Origin: Streptomyces sp. NBC_00878
GTDB lineage: Bacteria; Actinomycetota; Actinomycetes; Streptomycetales; Streptomycetaceae
Direction: 5' to 3'
NCBI RefSeq assembly: GCF_026341515.1
Contig: NZ_JAPEOK010000001.1
Coordinates: 2,852,001 to 2,916,000 of the forward strand
DNA length: 64,000 nucleotides
A model generated the notes under the pieces. The model ran no database searches. It worked only from the letters and a program-made list of their open reading frames with translations, and had not been told where the DNA came from. The translations under genes were made by a program, and so were the position numbers. This document shows, in pieces, positions 10,103-22,187 of this stretch (position 1 is its first letter; each line of letters starts with the position of its first letter).

Positions 10103-10390
10103 TTACTTGGCGCCCGCCGCACCGCGGCGGATGCCCAGGCGGTCGACCAGCGCACGGAAGCGCTGGATGTCCTTCTTCGCCAGGTACTGCAGCAGGCGAC
10201 GGCGCTGACCGACCAGGATCAGCAGACCACGACGGGAGTGGTGGTCGTGCTTGTGGGTCTTGAGGTGCTCGGTCAGGTCCGAGATACGGCGCGAGAGCAT
10301 CGCGACCTGAACCTCGGGCGAGCCGGTGTCGCCCTCCTTGGTACCGAACTCGGTGATGAGCTGCTTCTTCGTTGCGGCGTCGAGCGACAC
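10103..10390 (-). CDS. rpsO: 30S ribosomal protein S15
   Basis: A primary 16S rRNA-binding protein of the small subunit. The 95 residues begin [16 protein letters not shown] and contain the conserved [14 protein letters not shown] and [18 protein letters not shown] segments. The GTG at 10390 has AGGAG at ideal distance; the frame extends to 10531 without support. It is the first gene of the rpsO-pnp operon. Confidence 0.98.
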   Translation of the reverse strand: MSLDAATKKQLITEFGTKEGDTGSPEVQVAMLSRRISDLTEHLKTHKHDHHSRRGLLILVGQRRRLLQYLAKKDIQRFRALVDRLGIRRGAAGAK

Positions 10391-10724
10391 GCGTACTCCT
10401 CGTAGTCTTCGTCCATGGCCACCGAGTGCCCCTGGTCCACTTCTCAGGGGAGCTTCCGTTACTCGGGAGGCGGGGATCCGCTGGGCGCGTCCTCCAGGGC
10501 CCCTGAGGGGGCGGTCCGGGGGTGCGTACACATACGGCCGTCACACAGCGTACCAGGAGGTAGGGGTCCCCTTTACCGGGGTTCCGGGAGTCCGGGGAGG
10601 CCAGGGCCGGTCCCAGTAGGGTGACGCGACAGGTCGTTCGCTCGAGGCTTCGCCCGAGGGTTCGCTTGTCGGAGTTCTTGTTTCGTATGTCGGGGTTCGC
10701 ATGTCGGGAAGGGGTCGCTTGGCC
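10391..10724. promoter_or_regulatory. Divergent intergenic region between rpsO and the DUF397 gene
   Basis: 334 bases without a supportable gene. It must contain the rpsO promoter (leftward) and a promoter for 10725-11021 (rightward). I see no convincing -35/-10 pair by eye. Confidence 0.5.
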
Positions 10725-11021
10725 ATGGCCGAGTCAGATGACAAGGACGTCAAGGCGCGCAAGGAGCGGGAGAAGAACGAGCTCTACGCCCTCGACATCT
10801 CGGGCGTCGAATGGCAGAGCGCGCCGGGTACGGAGGAACACGAGGAGCGGGTCGAGATCGCGTACCTCCCCGGGGGCGCGGTGGCCATGCGGTCGTCCCT
10901 CGACCCGGACACGGTCCTTCGGTACACGGAGGCGGAGTGGCGGGCCTTCGTGCTGGGCGCGCGGGACGGCGAGTTCGACCTGGAGCCGGCGCCGCACAAT
11001 GGCGGGCTTTCGGCGGAGTAG
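10725..11021 (+). CDS. DUF397 domain protein
   Basis: A 98-residue protein. After a lysine/glutamate-rich N-terminus, the rest (residues about 28-90) follows the DUF397 pattern: GVEWQSA, VEIAYLPGGAVAMRSSLDPD, LRYTEAEWRAFVLGARDGEFD. DUF397 proteins are abundant in Streptomyces and often sit next to XRE-type regulators such as the WhiJ/BldB-related systems; no such regulator is adjacent here. I chose ATG 10725 because GGAAGGGG lies upstream; an in-frame ATG at 10701 has no ribosome-binding site. Confidence 0.85.
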   Translation: MAESDDKDVKARKEREKNELYALDISGVEWQSAPGTEEHEERVEIAYLPGGAVAMRSSLDPDTVLRYTEAEWRAFVLGARDGEFDLEPAPHNGGLSAE

Positions 11022-11462
11022 CGGAGTAGTGGCGTAGCTCGGTAGTAGCGGAGTAGCTCAGTAGTAATGGAACAGCTCAGCGGGTGAACGGCTGAGTGGT
11101 CGCGTTCGAGGACGCGTGGAGGGGCCGGTGGCTTGTATGCCACTGGTCCCTCTTGTTGTGTCGGGTGGCGCGCAGTGAGCCGGAAACGCGCTTCTTAAGC
11201 GCTCTTTTGTCCACTTTGCCGTCCGTACAAGGCCGTTCGTACGTCCCTTCTGGGCAGGGCGTGACGCAGTGGGTGGGACCGGAGGGGTGGACGGGCCTGC
11301 CGTGGGGGTGGTTGTGGTGATTAGGCTGGGGTGGGCGCGGTAGCGGACCTGTGGACGGGACCGCCGCGTCGAAGGGGGAGCCGGGGCGCATCGAAAGCCC
11401 CGGACGACGAGAACGGTCGCCCCAGTTCGCCATGAGGGTGCTCGACCACACCAGGAGGAATT
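11022..11462 (+). other. Intergenic region with short tandem repeats and an upstream region for the EspI-like gene
   Basis: 441 bases without a supportable gene. The first about 60 bases (11018-11075) are built from degenerate repeats of a GGAGTAG/GTAGCTC-like unit. A terminator follows at 11119-11152. The remainder leads to an ideal AGGAGG ribosome-binding site at 11453-11458 and presumably holds the promoter of the next gene. Confidence 0.5.
11119..11152 (+). terminator. Terminator of the DUF397 gene
   Basis: A 14-bp stem with two G-U pairs (11119-11132 with 11139-11152), a 6-base loop and a T-rich tail (TTGTTGTG). One of the more convincing intrinsic terminators in the window. Confidence 0.7.
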
Positions 11463-14400
11463 GTGAACAGCGATCGGGACGGGATCCGCGGGGGCTGGGC
11501 CACACCCGGCGATGACCAGTCCGACGCGGAGTCCGCCGTCGAGACGACGGGCGAGTTCACCATCGATTACGCGCCTCCAGCCTGGTATACACAGAACGCG
11601 TCGGGGAGTTCGGGGAGTTCTGAAGGGGTTTCGTCGGCTCCTGTCGAGGAGGAGTCGGACGAGGCGGAGGGCTCGGACGGGAGCGGCTCGGCGAACGAGG
11701 CGGACGTTGCGGGGGCGGGTGCGCCCGCAACTCCTGCCGTATCGGCCGGACCCGTGCCCAATTTCGCTCCTGGGGCGCCTTTCAATCCGCCCGCGCCTGT
11801 TCCTCACTCCTCCGCTCCGGTTCCTCCTTCAGTTCCTGGTGGTGGTCCGGCCGGTGTTCCGGGGTTGCCTGTGGGGAGTGGGTTCGAGCCTCATGCGTCG
11901 GCTCCCGAGGCACCCACCGCGGGACCTGCCGCTGTGCCGAATCTGCCGAGCCTTCAGGGACAGTGGGCTCAGCCGGTGGCACCTCCGGCTCCGGACGACA
12001 ACGACGACAGCGGGGACATCGAGAGCGGCACCACCCTGCGGATCTCCCCTGTCGTTGTGAAGCGGGAGATCTCGGAGCGGGCGTCGGCCTCGGACGAGGT
12101 TGCCGCCGACTCCGACGACACCGAAGCCGATGTCGACGCCGATGTCGATGTCGATGTCGATGTCGATGTCGACGCCAGTGCCGACGCCGCGAACTCCGAC
12201 GAGGCCTCTGTTGCCGATGTCGACGCGCAGGTCGTCGAGGTGGCGTTCGGGCGCGAGTCCGATGACGACGATGGCGTAGACGTAGGCGTAGACGACGTTG
12301 TTGATGGCCTTGATGGCGTTGATGGCGTTGATGGCGTTGATGGCGTTGGCGAGGATGAGACCGACAAGGACGCCGTCGCGGACGATTCCGCGGACGTCGT
12401 CGAGGTGCACCAAGTTGACGTCGACGCCGAGGATTCCGTTGATGTCAGCGACGTCGTGCCCGTCGCGGACGCCGAGCCTCAGGACGCTGAGCCAGAGCCG
12501 GAGGACGCTGCGCCCGCGAGCCAGGCCGAGCCTCAGGACGCCGAGCCCGCGAGCCAGGCCGAGCCTCAGGATGTAGTGCCCGAGCCCGCCGCGGACCTGG
12601 CCGACGCCGTGCAGGACACGCCTCCCGCGTGGGCTCCGCCGCCGATGCCGCAGGGTGGGCTTCCGCCGTTGCCGCCCTCGTACCAGCCGGCCGCGCCCGC
12701 TTCGGCCGCTCAGTGGCCCGCGTCGGCGGAGCGTGCGGACGAGCAGCCGCCGACGGAGGCTCCGGCTCAGCCGTCCGTACCGCCGCAGGGGCAGCAGCCG
12801 TTCCAGCCTCAGGCGCCGCAGCCTTCACCGCCGGCCTGGCCCGCCGTTCCCACCGCGCCTGGTACGCCTGCGGTGACCGGTACGTCTTCCGCGCCCGTAT
12901 CGTCCGCGTCGCCCGCCGCCGACGTACCCACTCCGGCGGCGGCCTCCGGTGCTCCGGCGGCTCCCGGGCAGCCGGGGGGTTACGGATTCCCGCAGTTCAG
13001 CGCTCCGGGTACGGTTCCGGCGGCGCAGGACAGCGGTCCCAGTACGGCTCCGGAGCCCCAGGACAGCGTTCCGGGTACGGCCCCGGCGGCGCAGGCAGCT
13101 CCCGGCCTCCCGCAGCCCGCAGCTTCGACCGCGCCTCCGGCTCAGGCCCCTGCGCAGCAGGTTCCCGCCCCGGCTCCCCAAGGCGGCTACGGGTTCCCGC
13201 AGTCCGGTCCCGCCCCCGCCCAGCCCACTCCCCCGGCGCCCCAGGACGGCTACGGTCTCCAGCAGCCGGGCCCGCCCACGCCGCCCCAGCAGCCCGCTCC
13301 GACCCAGCCAGCCCCCGTCCAGCCCGCTCCGGCGGCGCCGAACACCCCCGCAGAGGCCCCCGGTTACGGGTTCCCGCAGCCCGGCGGCGCTCCGGCTCAG
13401 AGCGAGCCCCACGCACCTGCGCAGCCGCCCGCGGGTTACGGGTTTCCCCAGCCTGGCTACGGGTTCCCGCAGCCGGGTGCCCCTGCCCCGAGCGCGCCCA
13501 ACGGGCCTGGCCCGCAGCCCGGTTACGGGTTCCCGCCGCCCAGCGGCGCTCCCGTCGCGAACCCCGCGGCACCGCAGGTGCCCCACCAGTCGGCCGGGGC
13601 CGCAGATGGACCCGGTTACGGATTCCCCCAGCCCGGGACGCCCAACTCGCCCGCCCAGCCGGGGGGTTATGGCTTCCCGCCGCAGGCGGCCGCCCAGGCC
13701 CCAGCCCCAGCCCCCGCTCCTGCTCCTGCTCCTGCTCCTCAAGCCCCGGCCCCGCAAGCTCCGGCCCCGCAGGCCCCCATCCCACAGCAGGCAGTCGCTC
13801 CCCAGCAGCCCACCGCTCAGCCGCCCACCGCTCAGCCGTTCCCCCAGCAGGGACAGCCGCACCAGCAGCCCGTACCGCATCAGCCGAACTCAGGTGCCGG
13901 TGTCGGCCAGCCCGGCGTACCCCTGCCGCAGGCACATCAGCCGCAGCCGCAGGAACAGCCGCAGGGGCAGCAGCCACACCAGCCCCAGGGCCAGCGCCCG
14001 CAGCCCCAGCCGCCCCAGCCCGGCCAGCAGCCTCCCGTCGACCCCCGTACCGGCTCCGCCTGGCCGCAGGCCGTTCAGCACGATCAGCGGCAGCCGACCA
14101 ACCCGGGGGCGCCGCTCGGCTACACGGCGGCCGTGGAGTTGTCGTCGGACCGGCTGCTCAACAACAAGAAGCAGAAGGCGAAGAGCGGTCGGCCCAACGC
14201 CGGTTCCTCCCGGTTCAAGCTCGGTGGGAAGAAGGAGGAGGCCGAGCGGCAGCGGAAGCTGGAGCTGATCCGTACGCCGGTGTTGTCGTGCTATCGGATC
14301 GCCGTCATCAGCCTCAAGGGCGGTGTGGGCAAGACGACCACGACCACCGCGCTCGGCGCCACGCTCGCCACCGAGCGGCAGGACAAGATCCTCGCCATCG

Positions 14401-15710
14401 ACGCCAACCCGGACGCCGGTACGCTCGGCCGCCGCGTCCGCCGGGAGACCGGGGCCACCATCCGTGACCTCGTCCAGGCGATCCCGTACCTCAACTCGTA
14501 CATGGACATCCGGCGGTTCACGTCCCAGGCGCCCTCCGGCCTTGAGATCATCGCCAACGACGTCGACCCGGCCGTCTCCACGACGTTCAACGACGAGGAC
14601 TACCGGCGCGCGATCGACGTGCTCGGCAAGCAGTATCCGATCATCCTCACCGACTCGGGTACGGGTCTGCTGTACAGCGCCATGCGCGGCGTACTGGACC
14701 TCGCCGACCAGCTCATCATCATCTCGACGCCGTCGGTGGACGGTGCCAGCAGCGCCAGTACGACGCTGGACTGGCTGTCGGCGCACGGGTACGCGGATCT
14801 CGTCTCGCGGTCGCTCACCGTCATCTCGGGGGTGCGCGAGACCGGCAAGATGATCAAGGTGAACGACATCGTCAGCCACTTCGAGACGCGCTGCCGGGGC
14901 GTCATCGTCGTGCCGTTCGACGAGCATCTGGCGGCGGGTGCCGAGGTCAACCTCGACATGATGCGGCCGAAGGTGCGCGAGGCGTACTTCAACCTCTCGG
15001 CGCTGGTCGCCGAGGACATCGCGCGCCACCAGCAGTCGCAGGGCCTGTGGACGTCGGACGGCAACCCGCCGCCGGTCGCCGCCCCGCCGATGCCGGGCCA
15101 GCCCCTGCCCGGTCAGCCCCTGCCCGGTCAGTCCATGCCTGGCCAGCCGATGCCCGGCCAGCCGTATCCGGGCCAGACCCCCCAGCAGGGCCAGCCCGCA
15201 CAGCCGGGTCAGCCCTACCCTCAGCAGCCACAGCCGCACCCGGGCCAGGCGTACCCGCAGCCCGGGGCCCAGCCCCAGCCCCAACACGGCGCCCCGCCGC
15301 ACTCCGGCGGCTATCCGCAGCCGCCTCAGCAGCACCCCGGCCAGCCGGGGCAACCAGGTCAGCCCGGCCAGCAGGCCTACCCCGGCGCCGCCCCCCAGGG
15401 CTGGCAGCCCCAGTCCGCCCCGCCTCAGCCGGGCCAGCAGCCGGGTCAGCCCGCGCAGCCCCAGCCGGGCGCCCCCTTCCAGCAGCGCCCGGCTCCGGCC
15501 GCCCCGGGCCAGGCGTTCAGCCCCAACCCCAACGCCCCCGCGCCCGCCCCGGGCCAGGCGTTCCAGCCGGGCCAGCCCTACCAACCCCCACAGGGAGACC
15601 AAGGTGCCCAGGGCACCCAGGACCCGCAGGCACCTCCGGCGCCCCACACTCCCCAGACCCCCCCGACCCCCCAGGGTCAGACCCCGCCATCCCCGCCGCC
15701 CCACCAGTAA
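11463..15710 (+). CDS. EspI-like proline-rich protein with C-terminal ParA/MinD ATPase domain
   Basis: A 1,415-residue protein. Residues 1-230 are Pro/Ala/acidic; 220-300 contain strings of Asp-Val and Gly-Val-Asp repeats; 300-870 are Pro/Gln/Ala-rich with about nine copies of a YGFPQPG motif; 900-940 are basic. The ATPase domain starts near 945 with a deviant Walker A KGGVGKTT (952-959), then [12 protein letters not shown] and a switch segment ILTDSGTG. The last about 210 residues are Pro/Gln/Gly repeats such as PGQPLPGQ. This layout matches mycobacterial EspI and the S. coelicolor protein I recall as SCO5717, accessory to ESX/type VII secretion. The GTG start has an ideal AGGAGGAATT. No ESX core gene is adjacent. 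It ends before a hairpin at 15762-15800. The cellular role is unproven. Confidence 0.85.
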   Translation: MNSDRDGIRGGWATPGDDQSDAESAVETTGEFTIDYAPPAWYTQNASGSSGSSEGVSSAPVEEESDEAEGSDGSGSANEADVAGAGAPATPAVSAGPVPNFAPGAPFNPPAPVPHSSAPVPPSVPGGGPAGVPGLPVGSGFEPHASAPEAPTAGPAAVPNLPSLQGQWAQPVAPPAPDDNDDSGDIESGTTLRISPVVVKREISERASASDEVAADSDDTEADVDADVDVDVDVDVDASADAANSDEASVADVDAQVVEVAFGRESDDDDGVDVGVDDVVDGLDGVDGVDGVDGVGEDETDKDAVADDSADVVEVHQVDVDAEDSVDVSDVVPVADAEPQDAEPEPEDAAPASQAEPQDAEPASQAEPQDVVPEPAADLADAVQDTPPAWAPPPMPQGGLPPLPPSYQPAAPASAAQWPASAERADEQPPTEAPAQPSVPPQGQQPFQPQAPQPSPPAWPAVPTAPGTPAVTGTSSAPVSSASPAADVPTPAAASGAPAAPGQPGGYGFPQFSAPGTVPAAQDSGPSTAPEPQDSVPGTAPAAQAAPGLPQPAASTAPPAQAPAQQVPAPAPQGGYGFPQSGPAPAQPTPPAPQDGYGLQQPGPPTPPQQPAPTQPAPVQPAPAAPNTPAEAPGYGFPQPGGAPAQSEPHAPAQPPAGYGFPQPGYGFPQPGAPAPSAPNGPGPQPGYGFPPPSGAPVANPAAPQVPHQSAGAADGPGYGFPQPGTPNSPAQPGGYGFPPQAAAQAPAPAPAPAPAPAPQAPAPQAPAPQAPIPQQAVAPQQPTAQPPTAQPFPQQGQPHQQPVPHQPNSGAGVGQPGVPLPQAHQPQPQEQPQGQQPHQPQGQRPQPQPPQPGQQPPVDPRTGSAWPQAVQHDQRQPTNPGAPLGYTAAVELSSDRLLNNKKQKAKSGRPNAGSSRFKLGGKKEEAERQRKLELIRTPVLSCYRIAVISLKGGVGKTTTTTALGATLATERQDKILAIDANPDAGTLGRRVRRETGATIRDLVQAIPYLNSYMDIRRFTSQAPSGLEIIANDVDPAVSTTFNDEDYRRAIDVLGKQYPIILTDSGTGLLYSAMRGVLDLADQLIIISTPSVDGASSASTTLDWLSAHGYADLVSRSLTVISGVRETGKMIKVNDIVSHFETRCRGVIVVPFDEHLAAGAEVNLDMMRPKVREAYFNLSALVAEDIARHQQSQGLWTSDGNPPPVAAPPMPGQPLPGQPLPGQSMPGQPMPGQPYPGQTPQQGQPAQPGQPYPQQPQPHPGQAYPQPGAQPQPQHGAPPHSGGYPQPPQQHPGQPGQPGQPGQQAYPGAAPQGWQPQSAPPQPGQQPGQPAQPQPGAPFQQRPAPAAPGQAFSPNPNAPAPAPGQAFQPGQPYQPPQGDQGAQGTQDPQAPPAPHTPQTPPTPQGQTPPSPPPHQ
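12129..12346 (+). repeat. Short tandem repeats inside the EspI-like gene
   Basis: At about 12129-12170 a hexamer GATGTC is repeated almost without change, giving an Asp-Val run. At about 12299-12346 a 9-mer GTTGATGGC/CTTGATGGC is repeated five times or more, giving Val-Asp-Gly. Both are in frame and prone to slippage length change. Confidence 0.85.
12970..13690 (+). repeat. YGFPQPG-coding degenerate repeats
   Basis: About nine degenerate copies of a segment encoding GYGFPQ(P/S)G separated by Pro/Ala/Gln linkers of uneven length. The aromatic Tyr-Gly-Phe motif stands out in an otherwise aromatic-free disordered region. Confidence 0.8.
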
Positions 15711-16090
15711 CCGGCGTCACCCGTAACCCATACGGCCGAACTCGCCGCTCCCGTTCCAGCCCGAAGGGCCCGCCCCGAATCCCACGGTGCGGGCCCTTCG
15801 CGCGCCCCCTGTCACCTCCCCGACGCGCCCCGCCCGCCTCGGCCCAAAACGCCCCCACACCAGCCGCGTTCCCCGTCGCCACCCTCCGACCAGGGGCCCT
15901 TCACCGGTCTGAACCAATGGCCATGAAATCCGCGTCAACTCGTTATTTCCGCAGGCCACACGGGGTTCATCGGCCGTTGACTCGTGCCGACCAGCGCTGG
16001 TAGACACGCACATCGACCCGGCCGCCGGCACCGGGTCGAGCAGCGCAACAACCCATCTCCGTGCGAGTGATGACGCGAGGTCAGCGACCC
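15711..16090 (+). other. Intergenic region upstream of the peptide ABC transporter operon
   Basis: 380 bases without a supportable gene. It carries the terminator at 15762-15800 and presumably the transporter operon promoter. Two further in-frame starts (GTG 16061, ATG 16070) lie at its end but lack ribosome-binding sites. Confidence 0.5.
15762..15800 (+). terminator. Terminator of the EspI-like gene
   Basis: A perfect 12-bp stem (15762-15773 with 15789-15800) with a 15-base loop, 52 bases after the stop codon. Confidence 0.7.
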
Positions 16091-17944
16091 ATGGACACAC
16101 ACGACCAGTTCGGCGCGAGGGGCGGCACGAAGGGCACCGTCCTCCGCCTCCTCGCGGCTGCCGGCGCCGCCGCCCTCACCCTCACCGTCGGCCTGGTGAC
16201 CCCGCTCAACCCGGCGCCCCAGCAGGCCGAGGCGAAGGCCGGCAAGAAGGTGCTCACGGTCGCGGTGGCGCAGAGCGTGGACTCGCTGAGCCCGTTCGTC
16301 GCGGCACGGCTGGTCAGTACGAGCGTCCACCGGCTCATGTACGAGTACCTGACCAACTACGACCCGAAGGACAACCACGCGATCCCGGGTCTGGCCACCA
16401 AATGGGAACCCTCCGCGGACAAGCTCACCTGGACCTACACGATCCGCGAGAACTCCAAGTGGTCCGACGGCGAGCGGGTCACCGCCGAGGACGCGGCGTG
16501 GACGTTCAACACGATGATGACCGACGAGGGCGCGGGCACCGCGAACGGCAGCTTCGTCGCGAACTTCGGGAAGGTCACCGCTCCGAGCCCCAACAAGCTC
16601 GTCATCGAGCTGAAGAAGCCGCAGGCCACCATGGCCGCGCTGGACGTGCCGATCGTGCCGAAGCACGTCTGGGAGAAGGTCGACGACTTCTCGAAGTTCA
16701 ACAACGACAAGTCCTTCCCCGTCGTCGGCAACGGCCCGTTCGTCCTCACGGGCTACAAGGCCGACAGCTACGTACGGCTGAAACCCAACAAGTCCTTCTG
16801 GCGCGGGGCGCCGAAGTTCGACGAGCTGGTGTTCAAGTACTACAAGGACGGTGACGCGGCGGTCGCGGCCCTGCAGAAGGGCGAGGTGTCGTTCGTCTCC
16901 GGGCTCACGCCCGCCCAGGCGGCGGCGCTGAAGGGCCAGGAGAGCGTCACGGTGAACGACGCGCCGGGCCGCCGCTTCTACGCGCTCGCCACCAACCCGG
17001 GCGCACGGGCGAAGGACGGCGCGAAGTTCGGCGACGGCCACGCGTCGCTGCTCGACCAGAGGGTCCGCCAGGCCCTGTTCATGGCCGTGGACCGCAATAC
17101 CGTCATCGACAAGGTGTTCCAGGGCCACGCGGCCGAGGGCGAGGGCTACATCCCGCCGCGCTTCTCCACGTACCACTGGCAGCCGACGGACGGTCAGAAG
17201 ATCGCGTACGACCCGGGCGAGGCGGCCAGGATCCTCAGGGACGCGGGCTACCTGAAGAACGGTGACGGCAAGCTCGTCGGCAAGAACGGCAAGCCGATCA
17301 CCTACCGCGTCCTCTGCCACGCCACCGACCCGCAGGACAAGGCCGTCGGGAAGTACCTGGAGGAGTGGTGGGGCGAGCTCGGCATCGGAGTGAACCTCGA
17401 CTGCCGGGACAACGTGAGCGACCCCTGGCTCGCGGGTGAGTACGACCTCGCGTTCGACGGCTGGGCCGTCAATCCCGACCCCGACTTCGTCCTCGCCATC
17501 CACACCTGCTCCGCGCTCCCGGCGACGGCCAAGGACATCGGCGCGACCGACAACTTCATCTGCGACAAGAAGTACGACGAGCTGTACGCGCAACAGCTCG
17601 CCGAGTACGACCCCGCCAAGCGGGCGGAGATCGTCAAACGGATGGAGTCCCGGCTGTACGACACCGGGTACATGAACGTCATGGCGTACCCGAACGCTGT
17701 CGAGGCCTACCGCACCGACCAGATCGCGTCGATCACGACCATGCCGGAGGCCGCGGGCAACATCTACGGCCAGGACGGCTACTGGAGCTGGTGGTCGGCG
17801 ACTCCGGCCGCCGCCAGCGAGTCCTCCGACGACTCCAGCCAGACAGGCGTCATCATCGGCATCGTCGCGGGTGTGATCGTCCTGGCGGGCCTCGGGGTGT
17901 TCCTCGGGATGCGCCACCGTGCCACCGCCGAGGACCGCGAGTAG
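16091..17944 (+). CDS. Peptide/substrate-binding protein of an ABC transporter (SBP family 5)
   Basis: A 617-residue extracellular solute-binding protein of the DppA/OppA type. A signal segment at about 14-36 (VLRLLAAAGAAALTLTVGLV) precedes QQAEAKAG. The mature protein begins VLTVAVAQSVDSLSPFVA and contains the family's WTYTIRENSKWSDGERVTAEDAAWTF stretch (shown here as the known SBP_5 signature region near residues 115-140). Instead of a lipobox it has a C-terminal hydrophobic segment (GVIIGIVAGVIVLAGLGVFL) followed by a basic tail, which would anchor it to the membrane. The ATG at 16091 follows GCGAGGT. It heads a five-gene operon with two permeases and two ATPases. The ligand is probably an oligopeptide, but cannot be named from sequence. 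Confidence 0.92.
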   Translation: MDTHDQFGARGGTKGTVLRLLAAAGAAALTLTVGLVTPLNPAPQQAEAKAGKKVLTVAVAQSVDSLSPFVAARLVSTSVHRLMYEYLTNYDPKDNHAIPGLATKWEPSADKLTWTYTIRENSKWSDGERVTAEDAAWTFNTMMTDEGAGTANGSFVANFGKVTAPSPNKLVIELKKPQATMAALDVPIVPKHVWEKVDDFSKFNNDKSFPVVGNGPFVLTGYKADSYVRLKPNKSFWRGAPKFDELVFKYYKDGDAAVAALQKGEVSFVSGLTPAQAAALKGQESVTVNDAPGRRFYALATNPGARAKDGAKFGDGHASLLDQRVRQALFMAVDRNTVIDKVFQGHAAEGEGYIPPRFSTYHWQPTDGQKIAYDPGEAARILRDAGYLKNGDGKLVGKNGKPITYRVLCHATDPQDKAVGKYLEEWWGELGIGVNLDCRDNVSDPWLAGEYDLAFDGWAVNPDPDFVLAIHTCSALPATAKDIGATDNFICDKKYDELYAQQLAEYDPAKRAEIVKRMESRLYDTGYMNVMAYPNAVEAYRTDQIASITTMPEAAGNIYGQDGYWSWWSATPAAASESSDDSSQTGVIIGIVAGVIVLAGLGVFLGMRHRATAEDRE

Positions 17945-18046
17945 CGGCCCCGGCCGTGAGTAGCGGCCCCGCACCGCGCGACAGCCAGAAGACGGCAGCG
18001 TGCACGAGCCAGAGAGCCGGGAGTGGTCGAGTAGTGAGAGCCGTTC

Positions 18047-19114
18047 ATGACCGCTGATGCGACACCCTCGCTGGTCGCGAAGACCGACGGACCGGCCTCG
18101 GCCGGACCCTCGGCCCGCGTACCACGGGCGCGCGCCTCCGCCGCGTATCCGCGGTACGTGGCGGGCAAGCTGGGCGGCGCGGCCGTCTCGCTGCTCGCCG
18201 TCCTCGTCACGAGTTTCTTCCTCTTCCGGCTGATCCCCGGCGACCCGGTGAAGTTCATGACCGGTGGGCGCCAGGTCTCGGCCGAGCAACTCGCCGCGTA
18301 CCGGCGGGAGTTCGGGCTCGATCTGCCCATGTGGGAACAGTTCACGGATTACTGCGGCAAGGCGCTGACCGGCGATCTCGGCACGTCGTACCAGTTCCGG
18401 GCACCCGTCCTCGACAAGATCACCGAGGCGCTGCCGAACACGCTGCTGCTCACCGGCACGTCGTTCGTGCTCTACACCGTGCTCGGCATCCTTCTCGGCA
18501 CGCGGGCGGCCTGGCGCAACGGCGGTCTCGGCGACCGGCTCAACACCGGTCTGGCGCTGACCCTCTACTCGATCCCGTCGTTCTGGCTGGGGCTGCTGCT
18601 GATCATCGTCTTCGCGGTGGGCATCGGGCCGATCCCCGGTCTCTTCCCCACGGGCGGCATGGAGTCCGGCGGCGAGGAGGGTTTCGCGTACGTCCTCGAT
18701 GTCGCCCATCATCTGGTCCTGCCCGTCGTGACGCTGGTCGCGGTCGAATACGGGCAGACCCTGCTCGTCACGCGCTCGGCACTGCTCGACGAGATGGGCA
18801 GCGACTATCTGACGACCGCGCGGGCCAAGGGCCTGCGGGACGATCTCGTACGCCGCCGCCATGCCGTTCCGAACGCGCTGCTGCCAACGATGACGCTGAT
18901 CTTCATCAACCTCGGCCGGACCGTCGCGGGCGTGATCCTGGTCGAGACGGTCTTCTCCTGGCCGGGCCTCGGCGGGCTCTTCTACCAGGCGCTGAGCGTG
19001 CCCGATCTGCCGCTGGTGCAGGGGCTGTTCTTCGTATTCGCCGCCGCGGTGATCGTGATGAACACGCTCGCCGACCTGATCTATCCGCTGCTCGACCCCA
19101 GGGTGGGCCGATGA
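18047..19114 (+). CDS. ABC transporter permease (DppB/OppB type)
   Basis: A 355-residue inner-membrane permease. After a 40-residue Ala/Arg-rich N-terminus come about six transmembrane segments and the BPD_transp_1 domain. The N-terminal region has the family's LIPGDPV motif, and the EAA loop that contacts the ATPases reads DYLTTARAKGLRDD. It begins about 100 bases after the binding-protein gene, and its TGA overlaps the next gene's ATG (19111-19114), so the two permeases are translationally coupled and should form a heterodimer. Confidence 0.93.
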   Translation: MTADATPSLVAKTDGPASAGPSARVPRARASAAYPRYVAGKLGGAAVSLLAVLVTSFFLFRLIPGDPVKFMTGGRQVSAEQLAAYRREFGLDLPMWEQFTDYCGKALTGDLGTSYQFRAPVLDKITEALPNTLLLTGTSFVLYTVLGILLGTRAAWRNGGLGDRLNTGLALTLYSIPSFWLGLLLIIVFAVGIGPIPGLFPTGGMESGGEEGFAYVLDVAHHLVLPVVTLVAVEYGQTLLVTRSALLDEMGSDYLTTARAKGLRDDLVRRRHAVPNALLPTMTLIFINLGRTVAGVILVETVFSWPGLGGLFYQALSVPDLPLVQGLFFVFAAAVIVMNTLADLIYPLLDPRVGR

Positions 19115-20081
19115 CGACGACGGACCCGGACGAGTCGATGACCACCGAGGCGACTCCCCCGGTGGCTCCCTCCGAAGTCCCCTCACCCCCGAAGGCCGGT
19201 CCCCGCGCACTCGCGTGGCAGCGCCGACGGCGCTCCGCCGCGCGCTTCTGGCGGCGGTACCGCACCCACCGCGCAGGCGTCCTCGGTCTGGCCTCCCTCG
19301 CTCTCTTCGCGCTGATCGCGATCACCGCGCCGCTGACCGTCGGCTCCGACGTGCAGAGCGTGACGGACGCGCCGGGGCGGCCCATGGAGAGCCCGAGCGC
19401 CGAATTCCCGCTGGGTACCGACCAGTTCGGGCGCAGTCTGCTCGGGCTCGTGGTGTGGGGATCGCGGGTGTCACTGCTGGTCGGGCTGCTGGCGGCCGTT
19501 CTCTCGGTCGCGATCGGCGCGCTCATCGGTATCACCGCCGGGCACTTCCGCGGCTGGTTCGCGACGGTGATGATGCGGATCACGGACTGGTTCCTGGTCA
19601 TGCCGACGCTGGTGCTGGCGATCGCGCTCGCGACCGTGATGTCCCGCTCGCTCGGCACGATCATCCTGGCGATCGGCGTCACGACCTGGCCGACGACGGC
19701 ACGGCTGGTGCGCGCGCAGACCCTCGCCGTGGAGTCCCGGCCGTACATCGAGCGCGCCAAGGCGCTCGGCGGCGGCCACTGGCACGTCATGTCCCGGCAC
19801 GTGCTGCCCAACGTCATGCCCCTTGTCCTGGCGCAGACGACCCTGATCATCTCCTCCGCGATCCTCGCCGAGGCGACGCTCGCCTTCCTCGGTCTCGGCG
19901 ACCCGACGGTCGTCTCCTGGGGCGGTCTGCTCCAGGACGCGCGCGAGGCGGGCGCGGTCAGCGCCGGGAAGTGGTGGTACCTCGTGCCGCCGGGTATCGC
20001 CATCGCCGTCGTGGCCCTCGCGTTCACCCTGTGCGGGCGCGCGGTCGAGTCCGTTCTCAACCCCAGGCTGGGGGCAACCCG

Positions 20082-20085
<4 letters not shown>
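19111..20085 (+). CDS. ABC transporter permease (DppC/OppC type)
   Basis: A 324-residue permease starting MTTTDPDES at the ATG overlapping the upstream stop. It has an N-terminal cytosolic Pro/Arg-rich stretch, a first TM at about 55-75, the OppC-specific LGTDQFGRSLLG segment, and an EAA loop (YIERAKALGGG). The family's WGGLLQDAREAG comes near the C-terminus. The stop codon TGA is overlapped by the TTG start of the next ATPase gene. Confidence 0.93.
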
Positions 20086-22121
<2,036 letters not shown>

Positions 22122-22138
<17 letters not shown>

Positions 22139-22187
22139 GGGCGCGGGGAACTGCGCGACCAGCAACGACGAACCCGCAGCCGGAAAC
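22122..22187 (+). repeat. Dispersed GGGGCGCGGGGAACTGCGCGA repeat, copy 1
   Basis: Contains an AGGGGCGCCCCTTAGGGGCGC palindrome-like core followed by GGGGAACTGCGCGACCAGC and a downstream AACCCGCAGCC. The same core and trailing segment recur at 48912-49005 and 55147-55235, with shortened forms at 43735-43780 and 44810-44852. It fills the gap between the convergent ABC operon and ribF and supplies the ATPase stop codon. Confidence 0.8.

Noticed and set aside
11463..12400. Frameshift or assembly error in the EspI-like gene because of its abrupt Asp-Val and Val-Asp-Gly runs
   Set aside because: The frame stays open through all repeats to an intact ATPase domain, and similar acidic tracts are common in EspI-type proteins.
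15935..19210. A 1,091-codon minus-strand open frame opposite the peptide transporter genes
   Set aside because: It is the high-GC antisense shadow of the binding-protein and permease genes; the product is Arg/Asp/Val-rich without any family motif.
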